In this document: positions 15,938 to 23,903 of the stretch, piece by piece
How the letters are laid out: every line of letters begins with the position of its first letter
How positions within the stretch are numbered: position 1 is the first letter of the stretch
NCBI GenBank assembly: GCA_023416515.1
Contig: JAEZHP010000041.1
Location: forward strand, 1 to 36,369
Source: Pseudomonadota bacterium
Lineage (GTDB): Bacteria > Pseudomonadota > Alphaproteobacteria > Sphingomonadales > Sphingomonadaceae
Direction: 5' to 3'
DNA length: 36,369 nucleotides
Position numbers and translations under genes: made by a program
The notes under the pieces: generated by a model
Databases searched by the model: none
Seen by the model: the letters and a program-made list of their open reading frames with translations, nothing else
Told to the model about the DNA's origin: nothing

Positions 15938-16732
15938 ATGGCGGATGATGAACAGCCACCTCAGATCGAGCACACCACTCGCGCCGTCGAACTCGTCACC
16001 ATATTTCAGACCTTAGCCGACCGCCCGAACGCGCATTTGGATGACGCTTGGGCAAAGATGCTTGGGGTCCGAAAATCCTCGTTCGAGTTTTACACCTCGA
16101 TTGCTTCTGTGGCGCGCTCCGTCGCCGAGTTGGAGGCGGAAATTATGGGGAGCCATCTTCGACCGGCTAGCAAGACCGAATATCAGAAAGCCGTGAAGCG
16201 ATTGGCTGCCTATGTGCAGGTTGAGCAAATACGCTCCCTGACAGTGGACCATCTCAAAACTGAGACTGATGCTTTCCGGCTCCTCACTCTCCTGGACGAT
16301 GTTCTGGCTCCCAATGCCAATCGGGAAATCCCTCGCTCTACTCTAGAGGAATGGGACCAGACGCTGGAAAAGCTTACCGCGGACGCGGAGGCCGCGTTTG
16401 CGGATGAGGCGCTTCGGAAATTCGTAGTCTGGCAGCTATCTCACCTCCGTTGGGCGATCCAAAATTTCGATTTTCTCGGAATCGACGGGTTATCGCGAGC
16501 CTACGGGGCGGTCGCAGCCGAACTGGCGCGAAGCCAGAGCATGAAGGGTGCCCAAACCGGTGAGGCACGCAAGTGGTACACGAAAGCGAAGAAGCCGCTC
16601 CTGGCGGTGGGCGTCGCCATTGCCGCGACGAGTGCCGTTGTTCAGCAAGCCGACAACCTCCTAACCCACGGCGGTCACATCTATGAAGTGGTGACCGGAC
16701 AGGCGGATGACAGCGACACCAATAAGGGCTGA
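15938..16732 (+). CDS. Unknown cargo protein with C-terminal membrane segment
   Basis: I do not recognise this 264-residue protein. It is mostly predicted helical, with heptad-like stretches (about 50-110 and 125-165), then a single hydrophobic segment near residues 218-236 (PLLAVGVAIAATSAVVQQA) preceded by basic KKAK-type residues, and a short acidic tail. It is the first gene inside attL and, unlike most element genes, lies on the plus strand. Satellites often carry anti-phage or accessory genes at such an edge, so a role as a cargo effector is possible but unproven. A purine-rich GAAGAGAG ribosome site precedes the ATG. Confidence 0.75.
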   Translation: MADDEQPPQIEHTTRAVELVTIFQTLADRPNAHLDDAWAKMLGVRKSSFEFYTSIASVARSVAELEAEIMGSHLRPASKTEYQKAVKRLAAYVQVEQIRSLTVDHLKTETDAFRLLTLLDDVLAPNANREIPRSTLEEWDQTLEKLTADAEAAFADEALRKFVVWQLSHLRWAIQNFDFLGIDGLSRAYGAVAAELARSQSMKGAQTGEARKWYTKAKKPLLAVGVAIAATSAVVQQADNLLTHGGHIYEVVTGQADDSDTNKG

Positions 16733-16758
16733 TGGCCAACCAACCCGCCTGTGGCTGC

Positions 16759-17262
16759 TCAGGCCTGGTCCGGTAAAGGGTCGAGGATGTTAATGATCTT
16801 CTCCACCCGCTCTGACAGCAGGTTGGCCCAGCGGGTGCTGCGCTCCATCACCTCAATAGGGATGGTGTCTATTGCCAGCTCCCCCAGCTTCACTGCCTCA
16901 AAGGCAGCAAACACGATCCTATCGGACTCAGATTTCAGGAAGCCCCTGCAGCTTGCATGGGCAACAGTGTTCCTGGGTGAAACCTGTTTCGCATAGGATT
17001 TCCTGATGGCCCTAATCGTGGGCACCAGCTCATCAGCCCCTTCCATCGCATAGAGCCGCTGGAGCTTGAGGAGCTTGCTCTGGGCATCTGAGCGGCCCAG
17101 CAGGATGGCTGTTTTGTCGGGGGCCAGGCCAAATTTAGCCGCCACCCACTGCGATAGCATCCCATCCAGGTGGGCCCAGGCAAGGATGAGGTCCAGCATC
17201 GCATCCCTGGCAGCCTCGCTGAGCCCGCTGCGGTCCAGGTCGGCTATGTCGAAATGTGCCAT
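16759..17262 (-). CDS. Small helical protein with HEPN-like RNxxxH motif
   Basis: The 167-residue, almost all-helical protein has the segment VSPRNTVAHASC (Arg97, Asn98, His102). R-[N/H/D]-x(3-5)-H at the end of a helix is the catalytic signature of HEPN ribonucleases found in toxin-antitoxin, abortive-infection and CRISPR effectors. The assignment rests on this motif plus helicity, so it is an inference. It lies 3' of the capsid gene on the same strand, separated by three strong hairpins. The start is uncertain: ATG at 17262 or GTG at 17268, neither with a clear ribosome site. Confidence 0.65.
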   Translation of the reverse strand: MAHFDIADLDRSGLSEAARDAMLDLILAWAHLDGMLSQWVAAKFGLAPDKTAILLGRSDAQSKLLKLQRLYAMEGADELVPTIRAIRKSYAKQVSPRNTVAHASCRGFLKSESDRIVFAAFEAVKLGELAIDTIPIEVMERSTRWANLLSERVEKIINILDPLPDQA

Positions 17263-17276
17263 GGCCACATGCTACG

Positions 17277-17380
17277 GGCCACTGATGGGTTGCACCAGTG
17301 GCCCTAGCGGGTGGGGCAGTGAGGCACCTGCGGGGTAGGCTCACTGCCCCTCAGCGCGCGATGGGGCCTGCCATCGCGCG
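17277..17380. repeat. Three consecutive perfect hairpins between capsid and HEPN-like genes
   Basis: Three perfect inverted repeats follow each other in 104 bases. GGCCACTG pairs 17277-17284 with 17296-17303. GGGGCAGTGAG pairs 17313-17323 with 17340-17350. CGCGCGATGG pairs 17355-17364 with 17371-17380. They fill the gap after the capsid gene stop. None is followed by a T-run in either direction, so they are not ordinary intrinsic terminators. They could be a structured RNA, a processing or termination module, or a DNA recognition site. Confidence 0.75.
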
Positions 17381-17387
17381 GCTGATC

Positions 17388-18626
17388 TTAGGCCGGAAGC
17401 TGGAGCAGCCGGATAGCGTTGGGATCGAGCACACCGCCGCCCACCCGCTTGGTGCAGTAGAACATGACGTAGGGCTTGTTGGTGTAGGGGTCGCGGAGCA
17501 CCCGCATCCCCAGCCGATCATTGATCAGGTAGCCCGCCTTGAAGTCACCAAAGGCGATGGCAGGCGCGCCAGCCACAGGGCCAGGCATCCCCTCATCAAT
17601 CTCCACTGGACGGCCCAGGAGCAGGGACGGCTGGCCAGCGATCAGGCTTTCGCGCCAGATCAGGTTGCCATCGGCATCCTTGAGCTTGGTGAGAAAAGCA
17701 GCCGTGAGGCTGGACATGAGCCAGGTAGCGTTCTGGCGATAGGGCGCTGCCAGGCCATACATGAAATCAATGAGGCCATCGACGGTGATGGCAGATGTGG
17801 TGACGTTCAGCGCACCCCCAGGATGGGTGGCCTCATTGGCTCCACCTTCCACATAGGTGAGGAGGCCAGCAGGCTTGTTCACCCCATCGCCAGAGAGGAA
17901 GGCGATGCCCTCCTGCCTGTTGAATTCCCGCTCAATCGCCTGCCCCAGCCAATGCTCCACATTGATTGCAGCGTCATCCAGGAGCCGCTGAGTGGCAGCC
18001 GGATTGGCGTAAACCTCGCCAGTGGCAAAGGTGATGGGAGCCAGGGAGGCGCTGGTGGTGGCGGGGCGCGGAGAGGTTTCGCCCACCCAGCCTGAGCCCC
18101 AGGTGTCAGTGTTCCAGATCGTGGAGTAAGCCCCCACGCTGGTGCTCACCACAGTGGCCAGGCGGCGCATCGGAGAGGTTGCGCGCTGCGCTTCCGCAAT
18201 GCGGCGATCCCACTCCACCGGGGCCAGGTAGCCACCCGTCGAATTGTCGCCCACGCTCATTGCGGCCTGGATGGTGGCGCGCTCGCCAGAGGCGTTTGCG
18301 GCCCTCAGGAATTCGTCACCCTCGCCCCGACGAAAGTAGGAGGCAAAGATGCGGTTGTATTCTGGATCGACGCTGAGGCCGCTGCCAAAGACTGGATCAG
18401 AATAGTCGCTGCCCAGACCAAGCGCCTGAGCCTCAGAGCGGCTCATCTGAGCCTGCAGCGCCGTCTCCATCACATCCAGGCGGCGATCATGCCGATTTTG
18501 GAATTCGGTGAATTCGGACTGGATGCGGCGCAGCAGCGCGTTCGCGTCATTGTTGGCGCGGACGGTGCCGCAAAGTGCGCGGGGCGCAGCCGTGGCAGCC
18601 AGGACAGCAAGGGTGCGGGTGCTCAT
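17388..18626 (-). CDS. HK97-type phage major capsid protein
   Basis: The 412-residue capsid protein has an N-terminal helical delta/scaffold-like part (about 25-65, RRIQSEFTEFQNRHDRRLDVM). The HK97 fold then begins near residue 110-120 (AAMSVGDNSTGGYLAPVEW). Later segments match the family: the N-arm/E-loop region (AYSTIWNTDTWGSGWVGE), INVEHWLGQAIEREFNRQE, ALLTYVEGG-type P-domain helices, and a C-terminal GDFKAGYLINDRLGMRVLRDPYTN. Length is normal, suggesting an intact gene. No portal, protease or large terminase accompanies it. It starts with ATG at 18626 after a GAGGAGAG ribosome site, divergent from the second HEPN-like gene. It may replace or co-assemble with a helper's capsid protein. 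Confidence 0.92.
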   Translation of the reverse strand: MSTRTLAVLAATAAPRALCGTVRANNDANALLRRIQSEFTEFQNRHDRRLDVMETALQAQMSRSEAQALGLGSDYSDPVFGSGLSVDPEYNRIFASYFRRGEGDEFLRAANASGERATIQAAMSVGDNSTGGYLAPVEWDRRIAEAQRATSPMRRLATVVSTSVGAYSTIWNTDTWGSGWVGETSPRPATTSASLAPITFATGEVYANPAATQRLLDDAAINVEHWLGQAIEREFNRQEGIAFLSGDGVNKPAGLLTYVEGGANEATHPGGALNVTTSAITVDGLIDFMYGLAAPYRQNATWLMSSLTAAFLTKLKDADGNLIWRESLIAGQPSLLLGRPVEIDEGMPGPVAGAPAIAFGDFKAGYLINDRLGMRVLRDPYTNKPYVMFYCTKRVGGGVLDPNAIRLLQLPA

Positions 18627-18720
18627 CGAAAATCTCTCCTCTGTTGGGAGAGGGGTGGGCCATCGCGGATTTGGAAAAATCGGTTTACGAAATTCCCGCG
18701 AAATAATTTTGAGGCGCGGC

Positions 18721-19365
18721 GTGGATCAGCCCTCCGATGATGAGCTGCCCGAAGATTGGGAGTCCTTCTTTGCTCCCAGGGAGTGGCCGGAATGGGTGGA
18801 GCTAACCCCAGAGCGGGTGGCCATCATCAATCTGCAGGACTGTGCGGAGCAGCTGGAGCGAAGCGCCGCTGAGCCCATCCGCATGGCCCTTGCTGCCAAG
18901 GCGGCGCACCTGGCCATGCAGGCAGCCCTCACCGCCGCCCTGGCTGGCTCAGCGAACATCGGCGCGCATCCTCAGAAGCTAAGAGAAAAGTGGCTCAGCT
19001 ACCTGGAGGATAGAGGCTCAGGGGCTGTGGAGAGGCCAGACAGCGACCGCGTGATGGCCTTTTCCGATCTGCTGAAACAGGCCTTGGCTGCACCTCTGCA
19101 ATGGAGCGGCAAACCGCTGGAGGTAACGGATGAGCAGCACCAGCTGTTGGACCGGCTAAGCGAGGTGCGGCACGGCTTTGAGCACCCCAAGCAGGCCACT
19201 TGGTCCATTGAGCCTGCCTGGATTGCTGAAACCATCCCCGTTGCCGCACACCTTTCGGTTCAGCTGCTGGAGGTGGTGTTTCACCACCTAGAGCCGGGGG
19301 AGATTGAGCAGTTGCAGCGCACGGCTGAGCGCATCGCCGCCCTGTGCGAGCCTGCTCCGCTCTAG
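18721..19365 (+). CDS. Second HEPN-like protein (RHGFEH motif)
   Basis: The 214-residue, mainly helical protein has the late motif LSEVRHGFEHPKQATWSIEP (Arg150, His151, His155), an R-H-x3-H arrangement followed by a W-S-I-E strand. I recall this as the hallmark of a subgroup of HEPN-domain proteins that keep RNase-type residues. The frame is open back into the capsid gene's antisense. The GTG at 18721, with TTTTGAGG upstream, gives a clean start (MDQPSDDELPEDWESFF). It is a single plus-strand gene among minus-strand satellite genes, so it has its own promoter somewhere in 18627-18720. Function as a defence toxin is inferred. Confidence 0.72.
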   Translation: MDQPSDDELPEDWESFFAPREWPEWVELTPERVAIINLQDCAEQLERSAAEPIRMALAAKAAHLAMQAALTAALAGSANIGAHPQKLREKWLSYLEDRGSGAVERPDSDRVMAFSDLLKQALAAPLQWSGKPLEVTDEQHQLLDRLSEVRHGFEHPKQATWSIEPAWIAETIPVAAHLSVQLLEVVFHHLEPGEIEQLQRTAERIAALCEPAPL

Positions 19366-19952
19366 CCTTCCAAGTCCTTGCGCCGTTCAAGCTCCTCCCT
19401 CAGCTCATCGTTCCTGAGCTTTGTCAGGCGTATGGACTCCATCAGGTAGAGCGTCGTTTCGAGAGAGCCACCTGACACGATGGAGGCGGCGAATTCGGAC
19501 TGAGCCTCCCGATATTTGCGGAACGCTTCCTGAGCGTTGTTCAGGGTCTCGTTCTCTTTCTCTGAAAGGAGGATGCTCAGCGTTAATTCGGTTTCGCCCA
19601 ACGTGGCCTCTGCAACGTTCAAAGCTGCATTTGCCCTAGCCCCTAAATAGGCGCTGATTTGATAGCGTGGAGGAACATCGGAGAAGTAGTCCTCCTGCTC
19701 TTTCGGCTTAAGTTCGGTAAGCTCTAAACTATCGACGGGCTTACCTTTAAGATAGGCCTCAACGGCATTTATATCTTTAACATCAATGCCATGCTGCTTC
19801 ATCAAACTAAGCATCTGGGTTGCAGTGTGACTTACGGTAGCTCGCTGAACGAGTGATCCGCCAAACAGGTAGTGGCGAAACAGAAAACCAACCGCTGCGA
19901 GGACTAGAAGCAGGATCGGGATTAAGATTGGAAGCAGCTCTTTCCACGTCAT
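19362..19952 (-). CDS. Membrane-anchored LprI/DUF1311-like protein
   Basis: The 196-residue protein starts with one transmembrane helix (about 6-26, LLPILIPILLLVLAAVGFLF). A middle of unknown fold follows. The C-terminal half (about 120-190) reads L..K.NETLNNAQEAFRKYREAQSEF....SGGSLETT..L..SIRLTKLRNDELREELE. The aQ.aw..yR...c.......gGS........lt..R...L pattern is that of the lysozyme-inhibitor LprI/DUF1311 domain, but the two usual cysteines are missing. A role at the envelope, for instance changing how phage enter or lyse, is a guess. Its ATG overlaps the stop of the upstream gene (TGATG). Confidence 0.65.
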   Translation of the reverse strand: MTWKELLPILIPILLLVLAAVGFLFRHYLFGGSLVQRATVSHTATQMLSLMKQHGIDVKDINAVEAYLKGKPVDSLELTELKPKEQEDYFSDVPPRYQISAYLGARANAALNVAEATLGETELTLSILLSEKENETLNNAQEAFRKYREAQSEFAASIVSGGSLETTLYLMESIRLTKLRNDELREELERRKDLEG

Positions 19953-20425
19953 CAGCCGGCCACCCCCTGCCCTCTCCTGATCCTCAGGAGCCTAGCATAT
20001 CGGCCAGTCAGCAGAATTTCCAATTCAGCCGCAATGGCCAGCCGTTCGGCCCGCTGATCGTGCGGAGCCAGGTAGCGGCCTGCACGGGCTCTCAGGCGCT
20101 CAATTCGCCGCTCAATGAACGCTGCTGAGGTGTCGATATCTGGACAGGTGGCCAGCCTCACCACGGGCCCAGGTTTCGTTTGCAGCTCTAGCTCAGCCAG
20201 GGCGGCGATCATGGGATCATCACCCCTCTCCAGCTCCAGCATCAGCTCAGCGACCACCTGGGCAGCCACGACGCGCGCCTTGGCCTGGATGGTGCCAGGC
20301 ACCAGCGCAGCCGCCTCCCTCACCGCCTGGGCTTCCAGGTGAGGCCTGGCAGGGCGGGCCATGGCCATGGGCAGGCCGCACATTGCGCGGGGGAGGATCA
20401 CAGCTGGGGCTGCTCCAAAGCTCAC
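19952..20425 (-). CDS. Unknown satellite protein
   Basis: This 157-residue protein is not one I recognise. It is Ala/Arg/Leu-rich and helical, with a central acidic stretch (ELMLELERGDDPMIAALAELEL) and a basic C-terminal helix region (FIERRIERLRARAGRYL ... LLRIRRGQG). The start is a GTG overlapping the stop of the upstream 82-residue gene (GTGA), the tightest coupling available; ATG codons 15 or 20 residues in are alternatives. It belongs to the terminase-to-capsid segment of the minus-strand operon, so a packaging or head role is possible. Confidence 0.6.
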   Translation of the reverse strand: MSFGAAPAVILPRAMCGLPMAMARPARPHLEAQAVREAAALVPGTIQAKARVVAAQVVAELMLELERGDDPMIAALAELELQTKPGPVVRLATCPDIDTSAAFIERRIERLRARAGRYLAPHDQRAERLAIAAELEILLTGRYARLLRIRRGQGVAG

Positions 20426-20670
20426 TGCACGGTTTCGGGCTGGGCCATTTGCCGCTCCAGCACATCAATTCCGCTGCGCAGCCAGGCCAGGGCAGCCACT
20501 GGATCAGCGCCGTTCAGCACGTGGGCCAGATCATAGGCGCTGTAGAGCGCAGCAATCGCCACATCCTCAGAGGTGATGCCCCGCTGATGGAATTGGGCAG
20601 CCGCCTTCTGATTGATCCTCCTGCACATTTCGATGGCTTGCAGGCTCACATCCTCATCGTTCTTAGTCAT
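20422..20670 (-). CDS. Unknown small satellite protein
   Basis: The 82-residue protein is helical, with FHQRGITSEDVAIAALYSAYDLAHVL as its most distinctive stretch. The ATG at 20670 has a strong GAGGAGAG ribosome site. It follows the terminase small subunit gene by 11 bases. I know no function. The neighbours suggest it is part of the packaging module. Confidence 0.7.
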   Translation of the reverse strand: MTKNDEDVSLQAIEMCRRINQKAAAQFHQRGITSEDVAIAALYSAYDLAHVLNGADPVAALAWLRSGIDVLERQMAQPETVQ

Positions 20671-20681
20671 GCTCTCTCTCC

Positions 20682-21167
20682 TCAGTGCAGCTTGGGCTTG
20701 TTGATCAGGCCATCATCGTCAGGCGCATCATCCTCGTAACCCTTGGCCAGGGAGCGGCGCTTGGCAGCTGAGCGGCTGTCGCCATGCTCGCCCCTGCAGT
20801 GGATGCCCAGCGAGCGGCGCAGCGCCAGGATCGTGCCCTGGAGGGATGTGATGATCCCGGTGCGAGGATTTGCGGCTATCCGTCCTGAGGGCTGCGTGAT
20901 CACCAGGCCCTCCTGGCTCAGCAGGCGGCTCTGCTCATCCACATCAGCCATGTTCCCAGCCAGGATGGCCACCATGGAAATCTTGTGAGGCGTCAGCTCA
21001 CTTTTGGCGAATTCCTCAGTGGCATCATAAAAATGGGTCAAGCCCTGCTCAGTCAGCTTCACATGGGCAGGCGGCGCGATCGTGCGATCAGCGGAGCGCA
21101 GCGCCTTAGTTTTGGCTTCCACGCTGTCAGCCCTGGGGCGGCGCTGCTGGGTTTTGGATTGTGCCAT
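20682..21167 (-). CDS. terS: P27-like phage terminase small subunit
   Basis: This 161-residue protein has a basic N-terminus, then LTPHKISMVAILAGNMADVDEQSRLLSQEGLVITQPSGRIAANPRTGIITSLQGTILALRRSLGI in short segments. The EGLV(I/V)T.PSG...NP......... alternation with a final LRR.LG(I/L) helix is the P27-family terminase small-subunit pattern. Small terminase subunits choose which DNA is packaged. A satellite carrying its own copy without a large subunit would redirect a helper's motor to its genome. The ATG at 21167 overlaps the stop of the preceding gene (TGATG); a TTG one codon earlier is less likely. Confidence 0.8.
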   Translation of the reverse strand: MAQSKTQQRRPRADSVEAKTKALRSADRTIAPPAHVKLTEQGLTHFYDATEEFAKSELTPHKISMVAILAGNMADVDEQSRLLSQEGLVITQPSGRIAANPRTGIITSLQGTILALRRSLGIHCRGEHGDSRSAAKRRSLAKGYEDDAPDDDGLINKPKLH

Positions 21168-21490
21168 CAAAAATCTCCCGATTTTGGCATTTGCGGTTTT
21201 TCCGTGGACCGCCGCCGCTCCCCGTCAGAGGCCCCCTGAACTTTCGGGCACCCCCTCCCCTCAGGACCTGTGTGGATCAGCTCGGCGTAACATTTGGAGC
21301 AGAGGCTGATCAGCAGCTGCACCTTGGGCCAGCCAGCCATCAGCTTTGGAGCAGGAACCAGCTCGGCCACCCGCTCGGCATTGAGCGTGACCCCATTGCA
21401 GCGGCAGCTGGCGCACTCAGAGTGGACGCGCAGCTTGTGAGCTGCCCAGCTCCTCAGCGATGCCGATGGAGCGCGGACGCTGCTAACCAC
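21167..21490 (-). CDS. Small Cys-rich, zinc-ribbon-like protein
   Basis: The secure part holds HSECASCRCNG and, about 35 residues later, LCSKCYAEL: two cysteine knuckles (C-x2-C-x-C and C-x2-C) of a likely zinc-binding domain. The C-terminus is polar and basic and ends at the terminase start (TGATG). The true start is unclear. The frame is open to 21685 but that stretch runs through a large inverted repeat and gives low-complexity protein. The GTG at 21490 used here gives about 107 residues but has no convincing ribosome site. Confidence 0.5.
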   Translation of the reverse strand: MVSSVRAPSASLRSWAAHKLRVHSECASCRCNGVTLNAERVAELVPAPKLMAGWPKVQLLISLCSKCYAELIHTGPEGRGCPKVQGASDGERRRSTEKPQMPKSGDF

Positions 21491-21552
21491 CCCAGGACCA
21501 AGGTGGCGATGCGGCAAACAGGCGTGCGCGCGGCTTGGCAGGCTGGGTGCAG

Positions 21553-21672
21553 AATTTCCCACTTCCCATTTCCCGCCCCCCTGTTTCGGGGTTTCAGCTC
21601 TCTCCCTTCCTTCCCTTACTGATTTCCCGGAAACCCCATTTTTGGGGGGTGGGAAATGGGAAGTGGGAAATT
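21553..21672. repeat. 29-bp near-perfect inverted repeat beside the primase gene
   Basis: The left arm 21553-21581 (AATTTCCCACTTCCCATTTC then CCGCCCCCC-type bases) is complementary to 21644-21672 at 28 of 29 positions. The exception (21575/21650) is a G-T wobble. Inside the 62-base loop an 8-bp stem pairs 21588-21595 (GGGGTTTC) with 21630-21637. The arm itself repeats TTCCCA. It starts two bases beyond the primase stop codon, between the replication and packaging genes. It could be the replication origin, a terminator/attenuator separating early from late genes, or a packaging site. Confidence 0.85.
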
Positions 21673-21674
21673 TC

Positions 21675-23903
21675 TCAGAAGGCATCTTGAACCTCCTGCA
21701 GAGCTGAAATCAGGTGGTTCCGCACCAGCTCGGGCCACTTTTCACCGGGCAATGGATCAAAGTTGAGGGCCACGGCCTGCTTGACGCCTCCGACTATGAT
21801 TTTCTGATCACCGGCCCTCACTCTGAGCCCAGCAGCTGCCAAGCCCTTGCGGATGGCCTGCTCGTTCTCCATCCGCCAATCTCCGATGCTGAGCCCCAGG
21901 TGCTCTGCCAGGCGCTTGCGAACGCTGGACACGGTGACAATGGCGCGCCGGGGAGGATCAGCGTTCCCCATGTCCACCAGCGCCTCTCCAATGTCCCTGA
22001 TCAGTCGCTGGCGCTCAGGGATGCTGGAGTCGATCAGCTCGGATTTCCGGCAGGTAAGCGGCGCAATCTCCCCTGGCTCGACAAAGCGGCCCTCGCCACG
22101 CTCCTCAAACGAGTGAGCCCAATGGGAAATGTAACCAAGGCCCCCGCTCCTCAGCCACTGGTGGAATAGGCGGAACCTCTCTTTGCTCCACGGCACCTCA
22201 GTGACTTTTGGAACAAGCCAGCGCCGATCTGAGCTTTCGAGCTTCAAGGCGGCTGGAGAATTGGAGCAGAGGACGAAATGGCACCAGTTAGGCTGGCTGT
22301 ATGTCGCCTGGTGCTTGACGTTCACCTCAATCGCATCATCCGAAACGTAGGGCTTGAGCTTATTGTAGGCCTTCCAGCTGTGCCCCTGATAAATCTCCCC
22401 CACCACGATCAGGCGCTTGTTGGCCACCCAGCCGTTGAATTCTGAACCAGTGATCATGGCTTCGCCTGGGAAGCTGGCATTATGCCTGCCAATCAGATCA
22501 GCCAGAATGTTGCCCAGGGTGGATTTGCCCGTCCCCTGAGCCTCGCTCATCAGCAGGAGGCCAAACAGCATCCTGGTGGCAGGCTGAGCCACCAAGGTGG
22601 CAATCCAGCGCCGCACCTGCTCCCGGTCCAGGTCAACGGGGAACAGGTAGGCCAGGAAGTCATCCCACGGGCCCGTGTCGCCCTGCAGCGGCCTGATGCT
22701 GCTGCCCTCATAGAGGTTCACGGCCAGGAGCCCCTGAGCCTCTTTGATCACCTTGCCTTCTTTGGCAGGGTTGTAGGTGAGCTTGCTGATGGCCCCGCTG
22801 TAGTGCTTCTGCAGCAGCCCCGCTGTGTTGGCCACATGGCTAAACGGGCGCACAGATCCGTTGAATTTTGGAACAGAGAGGATGTGCCTGGGCAGCTCCA
22901 GGTTCACCACCACATCCTGCTCCTCGATCCAGGCCCACTGCTCAGCGAAAACCTGCCTGATCCCGTGGACCGTTTTGGGCCTGCCATTGTCTCCGATGAT
23001 CTGGAATTCGTCAGTGGCCCAGGTCGCTGGCTGCAGCATCTTGGGCAGCGGCTCTCCGATATATTGCCCCTCTGGGCTGAACATCCGCGCGGGCCAGGCA
23101 TCAGCCAGATCAAAGGCAGCTGGCCAGTTTTCATCGAAGATCACAGCGAAGGTGGGACAGCGGAAATGCGCGCTGATTTTGGGCACCACGGCTTTGCCAG
23201 CGGCGTCATTGTCAGGGATGATTACCACCCGTTTCCACGGCATGGCAGCAAGCCTGGACCAATCGCTGCGCTCGAGCGCGTGAACACCACCCAGCCAGCC
23301 GATGTGGCAACCCCAGCGCATTTCCTCCAGCCAGGGGAAGCCATCGGCGGGCTCACCCCCGCTGATCATGCGGCGGATTTTGGAGGCGGGCTTGGCCCCT
23401 TCGTGGATGAATAGGGTGCTGCTGCTGTCCCTGGCACTCTCCAGACCATAGAACGGCATGGGGCCCTCAGGCTCCATTTTGCGCCACTCGCCATCGCTCC
23501 AGTAGGTCCAGGGAATGTATGCCTTTCCCCCATGCTGAAGCTCCACCCGCTGCTGGATCATCACCACCTGGCCCTCAAAATCGCGGCAAACAAAGCAGGT
23601 GCGATCATCCAGAATCACGCCTGGAGGCAGATCAGAGCGCACGGCGGCAAGCAGCTGCTGGGTGGGCATCTCAGCGGCGCGATATTCCTCAGCGATGGCG
23701 TCTGCCTCAGCCTTGCTGGGAGCATCCACCTGGCCCTGGAGGCTCATCGAGCCATCACCATTGAACCTGATGCTGCCTACGGCCTTGGGATATTTGCCCT
23801 CTATCCTCTGGACGGTGGCGCGCCGGAAATTGACGGCCTTCGCCCCCACCCGCCTGAGGTAGGCAGCCACCAGGGGCAGCTCATCCAGGGATTGGATTAG
23901 CAT
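21675..23903 (-). CDS. Satellite primase-helicase (Toprim plus SF3-type helicase)
   Basis: The 742-residue replication protein has a Toprim-like half: FIHEGAKPA with Glu168 and IIPDNDAAGKA with Asp231/Asp233 (the acidic EG...DxD set). The helicase half has the Walker A SEAQGTGKST (about 454-462), Walker B-like RLIVVGEIYQG, and a sensor region FVLCSNSPAALKLESSDRRW, as in DUF5906/D5-type phage helicases. Such proteins prime and unwind at a satellite's own origin. The ATG at 23903 overlaps the AlpA-like stop (TGATG), so its synthesis is coupled to that regulator. Confidence 0.88.
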   Translation of the reverse strand: MLIQSLDELPLVAAYLRRVGAKAVNFRRATVQRIEGKYPKAVGSIRFNGDGSMSLQGQVDAPSKAEADAIAEEYRAAEMPTQQLLAAVRSDLPPGVILDDRTCFVCRDFEGQVVMIQQRVELQHGGKAYIPWTYWSDGEWRKMEPEGPMPFYGLESARDSSSTLFIHEGAKPASKIRRMISGGEPADGFPWLEEMRWGCHIGWLGGVHALERSDWSRLAAMPWKRVVIIPDNDAAGKAVVPKISAHFRCPTFAVIFDENWPAAFDLADAWPARMFSPEGQYIGEPLPKMLQPATWATDEFQIIGDNGRPKTVHGIRQVFAEQWAWIEEQDVVVNLELPRHILSVPKFNGSVRPFSHVANTAGLLQKHYSGAISKLTYNPAKEGKVIKEAQGLLAVNLYEGSSIRPLQGDTGPWDDFLAYLFPVDLDREQVRRWIATLVAQPATRMLFGLLLMSEAQGTGKSTLGNILADLIGRHNASFPGEAMITGSEFNGWVANKRLIVVGEIYQGHSWKAYNKLKPYVSDDAIEVNVKHQATYSQPNWCHFVLCSNSPAALKLESSDRRWLVPKVTEVPWSKERFRLFHQWLRSGGLGYISHWAHSFEERGEGRFVEPGEIAPLTCRKSELIDSSIPERQRLIRDIGEALVDMGNADPPRRAIVTVSSVRKRLAEHLGLSIGDWRMENEQAIRKGLAAAGLRVRAGDQKIIVGGVKQAVALNFDPLPGEKWPELVRNHLISALQEVQDAF

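Noticed and set aside
18508..18720. Upstream extension of the second HEPN-like gene into the capsid gene
   Set aside because: The extension is antisense to the capsid N-terminus; GTG at 18721 has its own ribosome site.
21491..21685. N-terminal extension of the Cys-rich satellite protein through the inverted repeat
   Set aside because: The added sequence is low-complexity, encoded by the repeat arms, and begins inside the primase gene end; the repeat is better explained as a DNA or RNA element.
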